A stretch of DNA of 64,000 nt from Rhodanobacter sp. ANJX3 (GCF_014200755.1 NZ_JACHCM010000001.1:476218-540217); one strand, 5' to 3'. Positions 51,142 to 60,082 are shown, counted from the first letter of the stretch. The notes: generated by a model not told the origin, from the sequence alone. Numbers and translations are program-made.

Positions 51142-52815
51142 ATGCTTACTTCGCTTTATGTTCGTCATTTTGCGGTAGTCGAAGGCGCCGAGATCGCCTT
51201 CGGCCCAGGCCTGACCGTGGTCAGCGGCGAGACCGGTGCGGGCAAATCGCTGCTGGTCGATGCGCTGATGCTGCTGGCCGGCGCCCGCGCCGACAGCGGC
51301 ATGGTACGCGCTGGCAGCGATCGGGCCGACCTGACTGCCGAGTTCGATCTGAGCGATCTGCCCGAAGCGCGCGAGTGGCTGCGGCGCGAGGAGCTGGACG
51401 AAGACGGTCAATGCCAGCTGCGCCGCGTGATCCGCGTCGAGGGCAGCTCGAAGGCCTGGATCAACGGACGCCCGGCCAATGCGCGCCAGCTAGGCGAACT
51501 GGCCTCGCTGCTGGTGGAAATCCACGGCCAGCACGAACATCAGGCGCTGCTGTCGCGCTCCCATCAAATGGCGTTGCTGGACGCTTACGCCGGCCACGAT
51601 GCGCTGCTGACCAAGGTGCGCGACAGCGCGCTGCAGTGGCGCGAGCTCGGCGCCCGCGTGCGCAAACTCAGCGGCGGCGACGATCGCGACCGGCGCATCG
51701 AGCTGCTGAGTCATGAACTGGGCGAGCTGGAAAAATGGGCGCTTGCGCCAGCCGAGCTCGCCGAACTGGAATCCAGCCACAAGCGGCTGGCCAACGCCGG
51801 GCGTCTGGCCGAAGGCGCCTCGGGCGTGGTCGAACTGCTCGACGGCGACGGCGAGTTCGCCCTGCGACGCGCACTCGGTCGCGCCCATGCCGAGCTCGGC
51901 AAGCTCACCGCGATCGACGACCGGCTGGCACCGCTGCTGGAGCTGCTCGACAACGCCGAGATCCAGCTGGGCGAGGCGGTCGACGGTCTGAGCCGCTATG
52001 CGCAGGATGTCGATCTCGACCCTGAGCGCTTCGAGGAAGTCGACACGCATCTGGCACGCCTACACGAATTGTCACGACGCCATCGGCTACCCGTCGTCGA
52101 GCTGCACGAGAAGCTCGGCGCCGTGCGCATCGAGCTGGCCGAACTCGAAGGCGCGGGCGAAGCGCTCGAAAAGCTGGCCGCGCAGCGCGAGCGCCTGCAG
52201 AAGGATTACGACGTCGCTGCTGCTGACCTCAGCAAAGCACGCACCGCGGCCGCCGCCAGACTCGCCACCGAGGTAAGCGCCCTGATGAGCGAGCTCGGCA
52301 TGGCCGGCGGCGTCCTGCGCATCGAGCTCGAATCGATCGATGGCGATGAACCCGATCCCCAAGGCAAGGAACGCTGCGAACTGCTGGTCAGCGCCAACCC
52401 CGGCCAACCACCGCGACCGCTGCGCAAGGTAGCCTCCGGCGGCGAACTGGCGCGCATCAGCCTGGCCATCGAAGTGGCGACGCTGGGCAAGGACACGGTC
52501 GGCAGCATGGTCTTCGACGAGGTCGATACCGGCATCGGTGGCGCCGTCGCCGAGGTGGTCGGCCAGAAGCTGCGTGCGCTGGGTTCTCAGCGGCAGGTGC
52601 TGTGCGTCACCCATCTACCGCAGGTCGCGGCCCAGGGCCACGCGCATCTCAGAGTGAGCAAGCAGACCGACGGCGACGCGACCCGCACGCACATCGAGAC
52701 GCTCGATGCCGCCGGTCGACGCGATGAACTGGCGCGCATGTTGGGCGGCGTGGAGATCACCCGCGAAACGCGCGCGCACGCAAAGCAGATGCTGGAGCGG
52801 GCGCAGAACAGCTGA
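51142..52815 (+). CDS. recN: DNA repair protein RecN
   Basis: A 557-residue SMC-like ATPase for double-strand break repair. Walker A is SGETGAGKS near residue 33. A long coiled coil fills the middle. The ABC signature region RKVASGGELARISLAIE and Walker B MVFDEVDTGIGG lie near the C-terminus. ATG 51142 is used because the start MLTSLYVRHFAVVEGAEI is family-consistent. It shares the intergenic region with the hrcA heat-shock promoter; TACAAT (51110-51115) could be its own -10. No SOS box is evident. Confidence 0.96.
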   Translation: MLTSLYVRHFAVVEGAEIAFGPGLTVVSGETGAGKSLLVDALMLLAGARADSGMVRAGSDRADLTAEFDLSDLPEAREWLRREELDEDGQCQLRRVIRVEGSSKAWINGRPANARQLGELASLLVEIHGQHEHQALLSRSHQMALLDAYAGHDALLTKVRDSALQWRELGARVRKLSGGDDRDRRIELLSHELGELEKWALAPAELAELESSHKRLANAGRLAEGASGVVELLDGDGEFALRRALGRAHAELGKLTAIDDRLAPLLELLDNAEIQLGEAVDGLSRYAQDVDLDPERFEEVDTHLARLHELSRRHRLPVVELHEKLGAVRIELAELEGAGEALEKLAAQRERLQKDYDVAAADLSKARTAAAARLATEVSALMSELGMAGGVLRIELESIDGDEPDPQGKERCELLVSANPGQPPRPLRKVASGGELARISLAIEVATLGKDTVGSMVFDEVDTGIGGAVAEVVGQKLRALGSQRQVLCVTHLPQVAAQGHAHLRVSKQTDGDATRTHIETLDAAGRRDELARMLGGVEITRETRAHAKQMLERAQNS

Positions 52816-52854
52816 CGCCCTTCTCCGCGTCGCATTTCGGTCCCCAATCGAGCC

Positions 52855-53490
52855 TCAGGTATTGACCGGCAGCAGCCCGCGATCCGTAGCCATGCGGTAA
52901 AGGTCGAGCTCCGAACCCGCGCCCAGTTTTCCCATGAGGCTGGCGCGGTGGATGTAAACGGTTTTCTGGCCGATGCCCAGTTCCGCCGCCACCTGTTTCG
53001 GCGTCAGGCCGCCGGCCAGCAGCAAAAACACTTCGCGCTCGCGCGCCGTCAGTCGGCTGATCGGATCAAGCCCGGCGTTTGAACGGCCGGCGCGGCGCTC
53101 TTGCAGATCGGAGCTTAGAAAGGTTTCGCCATTCATCACCGCGCGTAGCCCGGCGACCAGTTCCTCCGGCGCTACACCCTTGGTGACATAACCGCTGGCA
53201 CCGCGACGAAGCGCTTCGGACACATACGGATCGCCGTCGTGCATGCTGAGTACCACGATGCGCGTTTCGCTGGAAACGCTCAGCAGATGCTCGATCAACG
53301 GCAGCCCACTGCCGTCGGGCAGAGACAGATCCAGCGCCACCAGATTGGGCCGCCACCGGCTGACTGCCTCCACCGCGTCATCGGCATTGCGGCACTCGGC
53401 CACCACGTCCAGATCGGGCTCGAGCTCGATCAGCCGTTTGAATCCCTCACGAACGATAGCGTGGTCATCGACCAGGACAATGGTATGCAT
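52855..53490 (-). CDS. LuxR/NarL-family response regulator
   Basis: A 211-residue regulator. The receiver domain has acidic Asp8/Asp9, phosphoacceptor Asp54 (LVALDLSLPDGSG) and Lys in YVTKGV. A LuxR-type HTH follows (LTAREREVFLLLAGGLTPKQVAAELGIGQKTVYIHRASLM). It is divergent from a histidine kinase 91 bases away, its probable partner (same UhpA/NarL class). Its target genes are not known; the palindrome near 55200 is a candidate binding site. Confidence 0.94.
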   Translation of the reverse strand: MHTIVLVDDHAIVREGFKRLIELEPDLDVVAECRNADDAVEAVSRWRPNLVALDLSLPDGSGLPLIEHLLSVSSETRIVVLSMHDGDPYVSEALRRGASGYVTKGVAPEELVAGLRAVMNGETFLSSDLQERRAGRSNAGLDPISRLTAREREVFLLLAGGLTPKQVAAELGIGQKTVYIHRASLMGKLGAGSELDLYRMATDRGLLPVNT

Positions 53491-53581
53491 CGCATTACTT
53501 TACACAGTGCATGGCGACTTAGGCAGATGCAGTGACCGTGATCGCCGATGGCAGGCTTGTCCGCCGAGCGCCGGACGTCGC

Positions 53582-55195
53582 ATGTACCATCCGCGCATGC
53601 GCCTGAAATCACTCCATCTGCCGGATTCCGGCCCGCTGCTGGCTATCGGCTATGTCTTGCTGTGGCTACTGCTGTGGCTGACCGTGCAGCCATACTGGAT
53701 GCTGCCGTACGGTCTACGCTTCGGCGCGCTGCTGCTTACGCCACTGCGCCACTGGGGCTGGCTGCTGGGAGCAGAGCTTGCGGTCACCGCCGGCATCGCC
53801 ATGGCACACGGCATGCCGCTGGGCTGGAACGGATTCCTGATTACCGAGCTGCCGGAGCCGCTGGTGATGGCATTGGCGCTATGGCTGCTGCGGCGCCTCA
53901 ACCTGCACGCCAGTTTGAACAGCCCACAGGAGGTGACCCGGCTGCTGCTCTCGGTCGTGTTCGTCGTCGCGGCAACCACCGCTGTCGACGCGGCCCTGCT
54001 CGACCTGATCCATGAACCGGGCTCGCCCGAGCTGATCATCAGCATCCTCGGGGAGGAACTGCTCAGCCACTATCTGGGCATTCTGCTGATCGTGCCACTG
54101 ATGATTCTGCTGCTGCGCACGCGCTTCGACCATCGCTCGCTGGCCAGCCTGGCGATGGACGGGCTGCTGGTGATGTTCCCCTCGATGATGATACTGCTGG
54201 TGCTGTCCGAGCAGGCCGCGCCGCAGCCGCAATTCGCCCGCGTGCTGTCGCTGGCGCCGGTGCTGTTTTTCGCCTTCCGCCACGGCTGGCGCGGAGCCAG
54301 CATGGCGATGATCATTTCGAGTTTCGGCATGAATCTGGTCGAACAGCATCTCGGGCATGCGCCGTCCACCGCGGCGGCCTATCTGTTTCTGGCGGTGGCC
54401 GGCACGGGCGCAATCATGCTCGGTTCGGCGACCGACGCCCTGCGCCGCAGCAGCGCGCGGGTGGCCGAGCAGAACGTTTATCTGGGCGCGGTGAATCGAC
54501 GATTGGATCAGCTGGCACAGCAGCTGCGCAGCGCCGCACGCGGCAATCTGCAGGCCGATGAAAACCAGCGCCGCTATCTTGCGGCCGAGCTGCACGACGA
54601 GCTGGGGCAGAACATCACCGCGATCCAGACCCATGTGAAGCTGGCACAGAGCCGCCTGCGTGACGCCGGCATGCAGGACATCAGCGCCTCGATCAATACC
54701 ATCCTGGGGCACATGCGCCGCGCGCTGCATCGGTTGCTTGACGATCTGCGCCCCGCCGTACTGGACGAGTTCGGGCTGATTCGCGCGCTGGACGAGGGTC
54801 CGATCCGCGATCTATTGCAGGCGGCCAATATCGCCTATTTCACCGAACTCCACGGCGATCCGCGCCTTCTGGATGACGACACGCGAACGGCGATCTATCG
54901 ACTGACCCAGGAAAGCGCGACCAATACCGTCAAACATGCGCAGGCCAGCGAGTTCAGGGTGCGCCTGCGTATCGGCGAACGCCAGGGCATGGTGCTTGCG
55001 TTGCTCGACTTGCGTGACAACGGCACCGGACTGCCCAATCGCATGCCCCGCGGCGGCCGCGGTCTGCAAGGCATGCGCGATCGGGTGACTTCACTCGGCG
55101 GACAGTTTCGGCTACGTGCGGATCACGCCGGCGTGCACTTGCGCATTTTGTTGCGAAGCAACAATAGCTTGCCCGATCTCACTCGGCTGGAGTAA
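53582..55195 (+). CDS. MASE1-type membrane sensor histidine kinase (UhpB/NarX class)
   Basis: A histidine kinase of about 537 residues. The N-terminal half has about eight membrane helices of the MASE1 type. The HisKA_3 segment is AAELHDELGQNITAI (His ~338), and the HATPase domain has TQESATNTVKHA (N box) and DNGTGLP (D/G box). The start is uncertain: ATG 53582 or 53597, neither with a good ribosome-binding site; the long open frame further upstream overlaps the regulator. Divergent partner: the LuxR regulator. The sensed signal is unknown. Confidence 0.88.
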   Translation: MYHPRMRLKSLHLPDSGPLLAIGYVLLWLLLWLTVQPYWMLPYGLRFGALLLTPLRHWGWLLGAELAVTAGIAMAHGMPLGWNGFLITELPEPLVMALALWLLRRLNLHASLNSPQEVTRLLLSVVFVVAATTAVDAALLDLIHEPGSPELIISILGEELLSHYLGILLIVPLMILLLRTRFDHRSLASLAMDGLLVMFPSMMILLVLSEQAAPQPQFARVLSLAPVLFFAFRHGWRGASMAMIISSFGMNLVEQHLGHAPSTAAAYLFLAVAGTGAIMLGSATDALRRSSARVAEQNVYLGAVNRRLDQLAQQLRSAARGNLQADENQRRYLAAELHDELGQNITAIQTHVKLAQSRLRDAGMQDISASINTILGHMRRALHRLLDDLRPAVLDEFGLIRALDEGPIRDLLQAANIAYFTELHGDPRLLDDDTRTAIYRLTQESATNTVKHAQASEFRVRLRIGERQGMVLALLDLRDNGTGLPNRMPRGGRGLQGMRDRVTSLGGQFRLRADHAGVHLRILLRSNNSLPDLTRLE

Positions 55196-55209
55196 GAATT
55201 TTTCTTATA
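55191..55209. promoter_or_regulatory. Palindromic regulator-site candidate before the GGA-rich RNA
   Basis: TAAGAA-TTT-TTCTTA (55193-55207) is a perfect 6-bp inverted repeat overlapping the kinase stop codon. Its half-sites AGTAAG and CTTATA resemble the GacA upstream activating sequence (TGTAAG-N6-CTTACA) with one extra spacer base. It may serve a LuxR-type regulator; no sigma70 promoter with good boxes follows it. Confidence 0.4.
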
Positions 55210-55244
55210 CCTGGAACGTAAAGACTTCGTTACGATCAGGTCAT

Positions 55245-55440
55245 CGATGTGGGGGAGCCACCATTGCAAGATGGTGGATCAGGGTCACCGTGGGGACGGT
55301 GGTTCTGAAAAACGGCAGGATGCTGTTTCGCCGCTATCCGGCGACGAGCCTCGGCAAACGGCACGCAATGCCCTCGCCGGTCGTGAGTCAGGATAGTGGA
55401 GCAGCCGTGAGTGGACAGGAGTCCTCTTCACGGCTTTTTT
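55245..55440 (+). ncRNA. GGA-rich structured RNA candidate (CsrB/RsmZ-like)
   Basis: This kinase-fur gap has five stem-loops in tandem. They are CCACCAT/ATGGTGG (55258-55277), CACCGT-GGGG-ACGGTG (55286-55301), AAACGGC-AGGAT-GCTGTTT (55310-55328), TCGCCG/CGGCGA (55328-55344) and a terminator GCCGTGA/TCACGGC (55404-55410/55428-55434) with inner GGAC-AGGA-GTCC and six T. GGA occurs eight times, several in loops (GGGGA, AGGAT, AGGA), as in RNAs that sequester CsrA/RsmA. No protein in the region looks real. Promoter not identified; the 5' end is a guess. Confidence 0.6.
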
Positions 55441-55486
55441 ATGCGCGCTATTTGCCCGGCAGAAGGGCAGAAGGCCCCGGCTTCGC

Positions 55487-55909
55487 TCAACCTTTCCTGG
55501 GGCGGTTCTTCGGACGCACGTAAATCACCAGGCTGTGATCCTCGATCACGTAGCCATGCTTGTCGGCAATCTCGCGCTGCAACCGCTCGATTTCCTCGCT
55601 GACGAACTCGATCACGGTTCCGCTGTCTACGTCGATCATGTGATCGTGATGCTTGCCGCGATCCAGCTCGTAGACAGCCTGACCACCCTCGAAGTTGTGT
55701 TTGACGATGATGCCGGCCGCTTCGAACTGGGTCAGCACCCGGTAAACGGTGGCGAGGCCAATGTCTTCCTGGTGGGCGAGCAGTTTCTTGTAGACGTCTT
55801 CGGCGGTGAGGTGCTGCACGCCCTCCTCGTCGAAAATTTGCAGAATTCGCATCCGCGGATGGGTGACCTTGAGGCCGACCCGACGCAGTTCTCTGGTTTC
55901 CTGTTCCAT
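55487..55909 (-). CDS. fur: Ferric uptake regulator Fur
   Basis: A 140-residue iron-responsive repressor. The winged helix has LKVTHPRMRILQIF and LATVYRVLTQFEAAGI. The metal-binding HHDHMIDVDSG stretch supplies His and Asp ligands. There is no cysteine at all, so the CxxC structural zinc site of Escherichia coli Fur is absent, as in related bacteria. The start at 55909 is the family-consistent one. Divergent from bamE, the usual omlA-fur arrangement. Confidence 0.96.
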   Translation of the reverse strand: MEQETRELRRVGLKVTHPRMRILQIFDEEGVQHLTAEDVYKKLLAHQEDIGLATVYRVLTQFEAAGIIVKHNFEGGQAVYELDRGKHHDHMIDVDSGTVIEFVSEEIERLQREIADKHGYVIEDHSLVIYVRPKNRPRKG

Positions 55910-55986
55910 AACCGACCCTATCGCACGCGGCGCCATCGAGCCCGTAGTGTATCATCCGACACCTTTACGATCTGGACGCAAGACGC

Positions 55987-56487
55987 ATGCAAAAGCTGAT
56001 CACCCTGCTGGTTTTCGCCGTGCTGGCGCTCTCGATGGCCGGCTGCCACCTCGTCTATACCCCGGACGTGCAGCAAGGCAATCTGCTCGATAAGGACATG
56101 GTCGGTCAGCTGAAGCCCGGCATGACCAAGCGTCAGGTTCTGGTACTGATGGGCACGCCATCGGTCAGCACGCCCTTCGACAGCAGCCGCTGGGACTACG
56201 TGTCGACGCAGCAGCATCGCGGCGGCCCGATCAAGCTGCGCACCTTTACGCTGACCTTCAACAACGACACGCTGGTACGGACCCAGGGCGACTTTTTCGC
56301 GCAGGATGCGCAGCAGCTCGTTAAGGACAGCAAGAAGTATCACGCCAGCTATCCCGTCAACGAAACCAAGGGCGACAAGAACACGTCAGCCGACGACAAG
56401 AAAGACGATGGCACCTTCGGTTCTGGCACGGATACCGGCAACGGCACACAGCCCTCGCCCACCAGCGGCGGCAACGACGGTCACTGA
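55987..56487 (+). CDS. bamE: Outer membrane protein assembly factor BamE (OmlA)
   Basis: A 166-residue lipoprotein of the BAM complex. The lipobox is LSMAGC (Cys20). The SmpA/OmlA domain follows: VYTPDVQQGNLLDKDMVGQLKPGMTKRQV and LMGTPSVSTPFDSSRWDY. A disordered Lys/Asp/Ser/Gly-rich tail (about residues 125-166) is added. It is involved in outer-membrane beta-barrel insertion. Divergent from fur with about 77 bases between them. Confidence 0.95.
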   Translation: MQKLITLLVFAVLALSMAGCHLVYTPDVQQGNLLDKDMVGQLKPGMTKRQVLVLMGTPSVSTPFDSSRWDYVSTQQHRGGPIKLRTFTLTFNNDTLVRTQGDFFAQDAQQLVKDSKKYHASYPVNETKGDKNTSADDKKDDGTFGSGTDTGNGTQPSPTSGGNDGH

Positions 56488-56509
56488 TGGCGAGATTCGC
56501 GCGCCCGGA

Positions 56510-56788
56510 TCAGCGGGCGCGCTTTCGGCGCGCCTCCATCGGATCGAGCACGAGCGGCCGGTAGATTTCTATCCGGTCGCCTTGTTCTACGACGTGATCA
56601 GAGGGCACACGCTTGGAAAAAATTCCCAGCCGGTCGCGGTGCATGACTCCGGCAGGCATGGCGTCGGCGATACCGGACGCTTCGATCGCTTCAAGCGCGG
56701 TGCAGCCTTCAGCCACGTCGACACGTCGCAGATGCTGACGATCGGCGCCGGCATAAACGACTTCCACGGTGATGACGCGTTCAACCAT
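56510..56788 (-). CDS. rnfH: RnfH-family ubiquitin-like protein
   Basis: A 92-residue beta-grasp protein (UPF0125). It reads VERVITVEVVYAGADRQ at the start and has GIFSKRVPSDHVVEQGDRIEIYRPLVLDPMEARRKRA at the end, the conserved RnfH tail. The start at 56788 overlaps ratA by 8 bases. RnfH and RatA are a conserved pair; the function of RnfH is unclear. The frame is open another 49 codons upstream but in the wrong-looking frame. Confidence 0.93.
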   Translation of the reverse strand: MVERVITVEVVYAGADRQHLRRVDVAEGCTALEAIEASGIADAMPAGVMHRDRLGIFSKRVPSDHVVEQGDRIEIYRPLVLDPMEARRKRAR

Positions 56789-57212
56789 AAACCCGCTCGG
56801 CCTCGCGGCAAAAATCGTCGACCATCCGGTTGGCCAGTCCCTGAAATCCCAGTTTGATGGCGCCACCGCCAAGTCGGCCCGCGTAATCGAAATCCAGCGC
56901 GAAACTGATCTTGCAGCCCACGTCGCCGAGGGCAATGAACTCCCATACCCCGTCCAGGCTGCGAAACGGACCGTCGACCAGACTCATGTGCAGGCGCGCC
57001 GGCGGATTTACCGTATTGCGCGTGGTGAAGCTCTGGCGAAACCCGGCAAACTTGAGATCGAGCCTGGCCACCAGCACATCATTACCGCGCTCCAGAACTT
57101 CGGCACCCGCACACCAAGCGAACCGCTTTGGGTATGCTTCGACGTCATTGACCAGGTCGAACATCTGCGCCGGCGAGTAATTCACCAGGGCGCTGCGGCG
57201 AATTTCGATCAT
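56781..57212 (-). CDS. ratA: RatA / ubiquinone-binding START-like protein
   Basis: A 143-residue SRPBCC-fold protein (Coq10/RatA). It starts MIEIRRSALVNYSPAQMFDLVNDVEAYPKRFAWCAGAEVL and ends with the helix GGAIKLGFQGLANRMVDDFCREAERVYG. It has been described as a ribosome-association toxin in E. coli and, for the family, as a coenzyme Q carrier. The role here is unresolved. It overlaps rnfH and is divergent from smpB. Confidence 0.93.
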   Translation of the reverse strand: MIEIRRSALVNYSPAQMFDLVNDVEAYPKRFAWCAGAEVLERGNDVLVARLDLKFAGFRQSFTTRNTVNPPARLHMSLVDGPFRSLDGVWEFIALGDVGCKISFALDFDYAGRLGGGAIKLGFQGLANRMVDDFCREAERVYG

Positions 57213-57295
57213 GGCAGCCTCTTCATATCACGCAGGATTCGACCCGATATGCGGTCGATCCGGCATCAGGGCAACTAAGCCCGAGTTTAACGGAC

Positions 57296-57787
57296 ATGGC
57301 TAAAGCAAAGGACAAAGACAACAAGGGCGGCGGCACTATCGCGCTCAACAAACGCTCGCGTTTCGAATATCACATCGATCAACGCTACGAAGCGGGTATC
57401 GCCCTGCAGGGCTGGGAGCTGAAAGCGCTACGAGCCGGCCGCATCAACTTCGGCGAGAGCTACGCTGTCGCCAAGAATGCCGAAGTCTTTCTTGTCGGCG
57501 CGTCGATCCCGCCGCTGATCAGTGCCTCCACCCACGTGATTGCCGAAGACCGGCGCACGCGCAAGCTGCTGCTCCATCGCAAGGAAATCGATCAGCTGGT
57601 CGGCGCCGTCGAGCGCAAGGGCTACACCCTGGTCCCTACCGCCATGTACTGGAAGGGCAACAAGGTCAAGGTCGAAATCGGCCTGGCACGCGGCAAGCAG
57701 GAACACGACAAGCGCGACACCGAAAAGCAGCGCGACTGGCAGATCGAAAAGCAGCGCACCATGCGCTCGCACAATCGCGGCACCTGA
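57296..57787 (+). CDS. smpB: SsrA-binding protein SmpB
   Basis: A 163-residue partner of tmRNA in rescue of stalled ribosomes. It reads GTIALNKRSRFEYHIDQRYEAGIALQGWELKALRAGRINFGESYA early on and has the basic C-terminal tail (HDKRDTEKQRDWQIEKQRTMRSH) that follows the mRNA path. The ssrA gene is also in this window, about 5 kb downstream on the other strand. Confidence 0.97.
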   Translation: MAKAKDKDNKGGGTIALNKRSRFEYHIDQRYEAGIALQGWELKALRAGRINFGESYAVAKNAEVFLVGASIPPLISASTHVIAEDRRTRKLLLHRKEIDQLVGAVERKGYTLVPTAMYWKGNKVKVEIGLARGKQEHDKRDTEKQRDWQIEKQRTMRSHNRGT

Positions 57788-57790
57788 TCG

Positions 57791-57813
57791 AAAAACTCCC
57801 AGCCGATGCTGGG
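57791..57813 (-). terminator. Possible terminator of the AraC gene
   Basis: CCCAGC (57798-57803) and GCTGGG (57808-57813) around CGAT; on the minus strand AGTTTTT follows. It lies in the convergent smpB/araC gap, 75 bases after the AraC stop. Confidence 0.6.
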
Positions 57814-57887
57814 CCGCGCCTACGCCGAACTCGTCAGGCTGACCGGCAAAGGCTCCGGACGGTTTCGCTCATCGAGCGCGCAAGTTA

Positions 57888-58952
57888 TCACCGGCGGTCA
57901 GCGCCCTGGCTCGCTCGCACCCGACGATAGGTCGCCGGCGGAAGCCCCGACCACTTTGAAAACGACTTGCTGAAGGTTGTGCGATCGGCAAAACCCAGCT
58001 TCAGCGCGATCGTATCGATGTCCAAATCATGATCGGCCAGCATGTTTTTGGCCGCTTGAAACCGGGCCTGCGCCTGGATGGCGGCAAACGAGTTGCCGGT
58101 TTTCTTCAGCCTGCGCTGCAGTGTGCGCGTCTCGATACCCAGTCGCTTCGACGCTTGGCCGACCGTCATCGCGGGCGAGTGCCGCAGCAAGCCGGAAAGC
58201 GCTTTTTCGAGACCATCCACCTCCTGCAGCTGCTTCAGCCGCTGCTCCAGCAACAGTCGCATCTTGGCGTGCAGCGCTGGCGAGCTGCCGGGTATCGGGT
58301 GATCGAGCAACGCCAGCGGATGGCTGGCGCCGTCAAAGCTGCCGCCGAAGCGAGGAAGCGAGCCGAACTGCTTTTCATAGGCAGCCAGGTTCGTCATCGG
58401 CTGATGTCGGAACGTGATGTCGGGACAGGAATGCTGGCCCAACAGCTGGTTCAGCACGCGATTCAGAACGACAAGCACAGTCTCGGTCAGGCCCGGCGAG
58501 CTGACAAGAGCGTCTGAAGCGTCATGAAGCTCGAAATAGATCGTGAAGCGATCGCCGGCGATGTCATACCTCGCCGTCATGCTCGGGTGGACGAAATGCG
58601 GCAGAAAATCCAGCAGCCACAGCGCCTCCCTCAACGAGCTGCAGGTGGCCAGAAAGGTCTGTACTTCCGGCGTGTGCTCGAAGGCGTAATGTTCGCCGAG
58701 GGCAAAGGGAAAGTAGGCCCGGGTGGAGCGTCGCACGCCGAAATCCATCATGGTGGTTATCAGGTGCACATCGCCCGGGTCGCCGTCGTCCTGCATGTCC
58801 GACACCCGGATGCCGACGTCCGACAGCACCGACTCGATATCGAAGCCGCAAAGCGCTGCGACTCGCGCGAGAAGAGAAACGTCGCGAAAGGAAATGGAAC
58901 GCCCCCCGTGGCCGTCGCCTTTCTCAACGGAATCGCCATTGTCCGCCGTCAT
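57888..58952 (-). CDS. AraC-family regulator with N-terminal arabinose-binding-like domain
   Basis: A 354-residue regulator. The N-terminal part (about residues 20-200) matches the AraC 'Arabinose_bd' type (LLARVAALCGFDIESVLSDVGI onwards). The C-terminal double HTH reads MTVGQASKRLGIETRTLQRRLKK and DIDTIALKLGFADRTTFSKSFSKWSGLPPATYRR. Divergent from the metal-dependent hydrolase, which is the obvious candidate target. The effector is unknown. Confidence 0.93.
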   Translation of the reverse strand: MTADNGDSVEKGDGHGGRSISFRDVSLLARVAALCGFDIESVLSDVGIRVSDMQDDGDPGDVHLITTMMDFGVRRSTRAYFPFALGEHYAFEHTPEVQTFLATCSSLREALWLLDFLPHFVHPSMTARYDIAGDRFTIYFELHDASDALVSSPGLTETVLVVLNRVLNQLLGQHSCPDITFRHQPMTNLAAYEKQFGSLPRFGGSFDGASHPLALLDHPIPGSSPALHAKMRLLLEQRLKQLQEVDGLEKALSGLLRHSPAMTVGQASKRLGIETRTLQRRLKKTGNSFAAIQAQARFQAAKNMLADHDLDIDTIALKLGFADRTTFSKSFSKWSGLPPATYRRVRASQGADRR

Positions 58953-59094
58953 CGGCCGCTACGCCTCGCATGAGTCTCTGGGCGACGACTCTAACGCAGC
59001 TGTCGCCAAAAGACATATTTTGGCGTCACGCGGCATAGCCTACCCGTAGGCGACCGCCTAGCCTAGCCACAATGAAATAGCAGAGGAATACCTC

Positions 59095-59979
59095 ATGCCT
59101 GCCGCTATCAGCTACAGCGAAACCATCGTTCCCCGCGAAAATCTAGACTTCGGCCTGGATGCGAGCATTCCCAAATATTGGTATCGCGGCGATGCCTACA
59201 AATCGCGCTACGTAGATGCCGTACAGCTCAGTTTCCCCGACGGGGAGCGCTACTTCATCACCTGCGTACGGGCATTTCGCGATCAGATCACGGACCCCGA
59301 GCTGCAAGTCGCCGTCCGCGATTTTACGCGCCAGGAGGGTCAGCATGGCATGGCCCACACGCGCTACAACCAGTTGCTTGAAGCGCAGGGCCTGCCGGTC
59401 GAGGCGTTGCTGGATCAGATCAAGGCCTTGATCGCCCGGCGCATGCGCATCTACTCGCCGCAGTTCAATCTGGCGCTGACGGCAGCAGCCGAGCACTTCA
59501 CCGCGATGCTGGCCGAGGCGTTTTTCGCCAAGGTGTCGACTACCGAAGGAATGAATCCACGCATGCGTGCCATGCTGGCCTGGCATGCCATCGAGGAAAT
59601 GGAGCACAAGTCGGTAGCCTTCGATGTCATGCGCAAGATCGCCAAAGTGGGCTACTGGAAGCGCGTTGCCGCGATGGTGGTGTTCACCAAAGACATCCTG
59701 GGTATCTCGTATTCCATCACCAATCGCATGCTCAAGGCCGATGGCTATTCCGGGCCGGAGCGGCTGTGGCTGCACATCAAGAATCTTCTGTGGATTCATG
59801 GCCCCAGAAAAGGCGTCTTCGGATCGTTGACTCCCAAACTGCTGGCCTACTTCAAGCCCGGCTTTCATCCCAACGATCAACCGGTGATCCATAACTACCG
59901 CAGCTGGGTGGATACCTACGAGCGCACCGGCAGCCCGGCTCTTGCCTGCGATGCGCTGCTCGCGGCGGCACATCGTTGA
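59095..59979 (+). CDS. Predicted metal-dependent hydrolase (PF10118-like)
   Basis: A 294-residue protein. Carboxylate/His motifs suggest a dinuclear metal site: E81xxH84 and H88 in RQEGQHGMAH, E133-H134 in AAEH, E141, and H164 with E167, E170, H171 in WHAIEEMEH. This is a ferritin/oxygenase-like pattern in what databases call a metal-dependent hydrolase. The rest has hydrophobic helices (MVVFTKDILG). No substrate can be assigned. It stands opposite the AraC regulator, which likely controls it. Confidence 0.8.
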   Translation: MPAAISYSETIVPRENLDFGLDASIPKYWYRGDAYKSRYVDAVQLSFPDGERYFITCVRAFRDQITDPELQVAVRDFTRQEGQHGMAHTRYNQLLEAQGLPVEALLDQIKALIARRMRIYSPQFNLALTAAAEHFTAMLAEAFFAKVSTTEGMNPRMRAMLAWHAIEEMEHKSVAFDVMRKIAKVGYWKRVAAMVVFTKDILGISYSITNRMLKADGYSGPERLWLHIKNLLWIHGPRKGVFGSLTPKLLAYFKPGFHPNDQPVIHNYRSWVDTYERTGSPALACDALLAAAHR

Positions 59980-60082
59980 AGGAACTGCACCTAGGGGCCG
60001 CTTGAAGGAGACCAGAGGGCAGAGACGCTCTCGCGATTTCCAGCTCGGATTGCAGCAAGCCCCAAGCCGACAATACGCGCAC

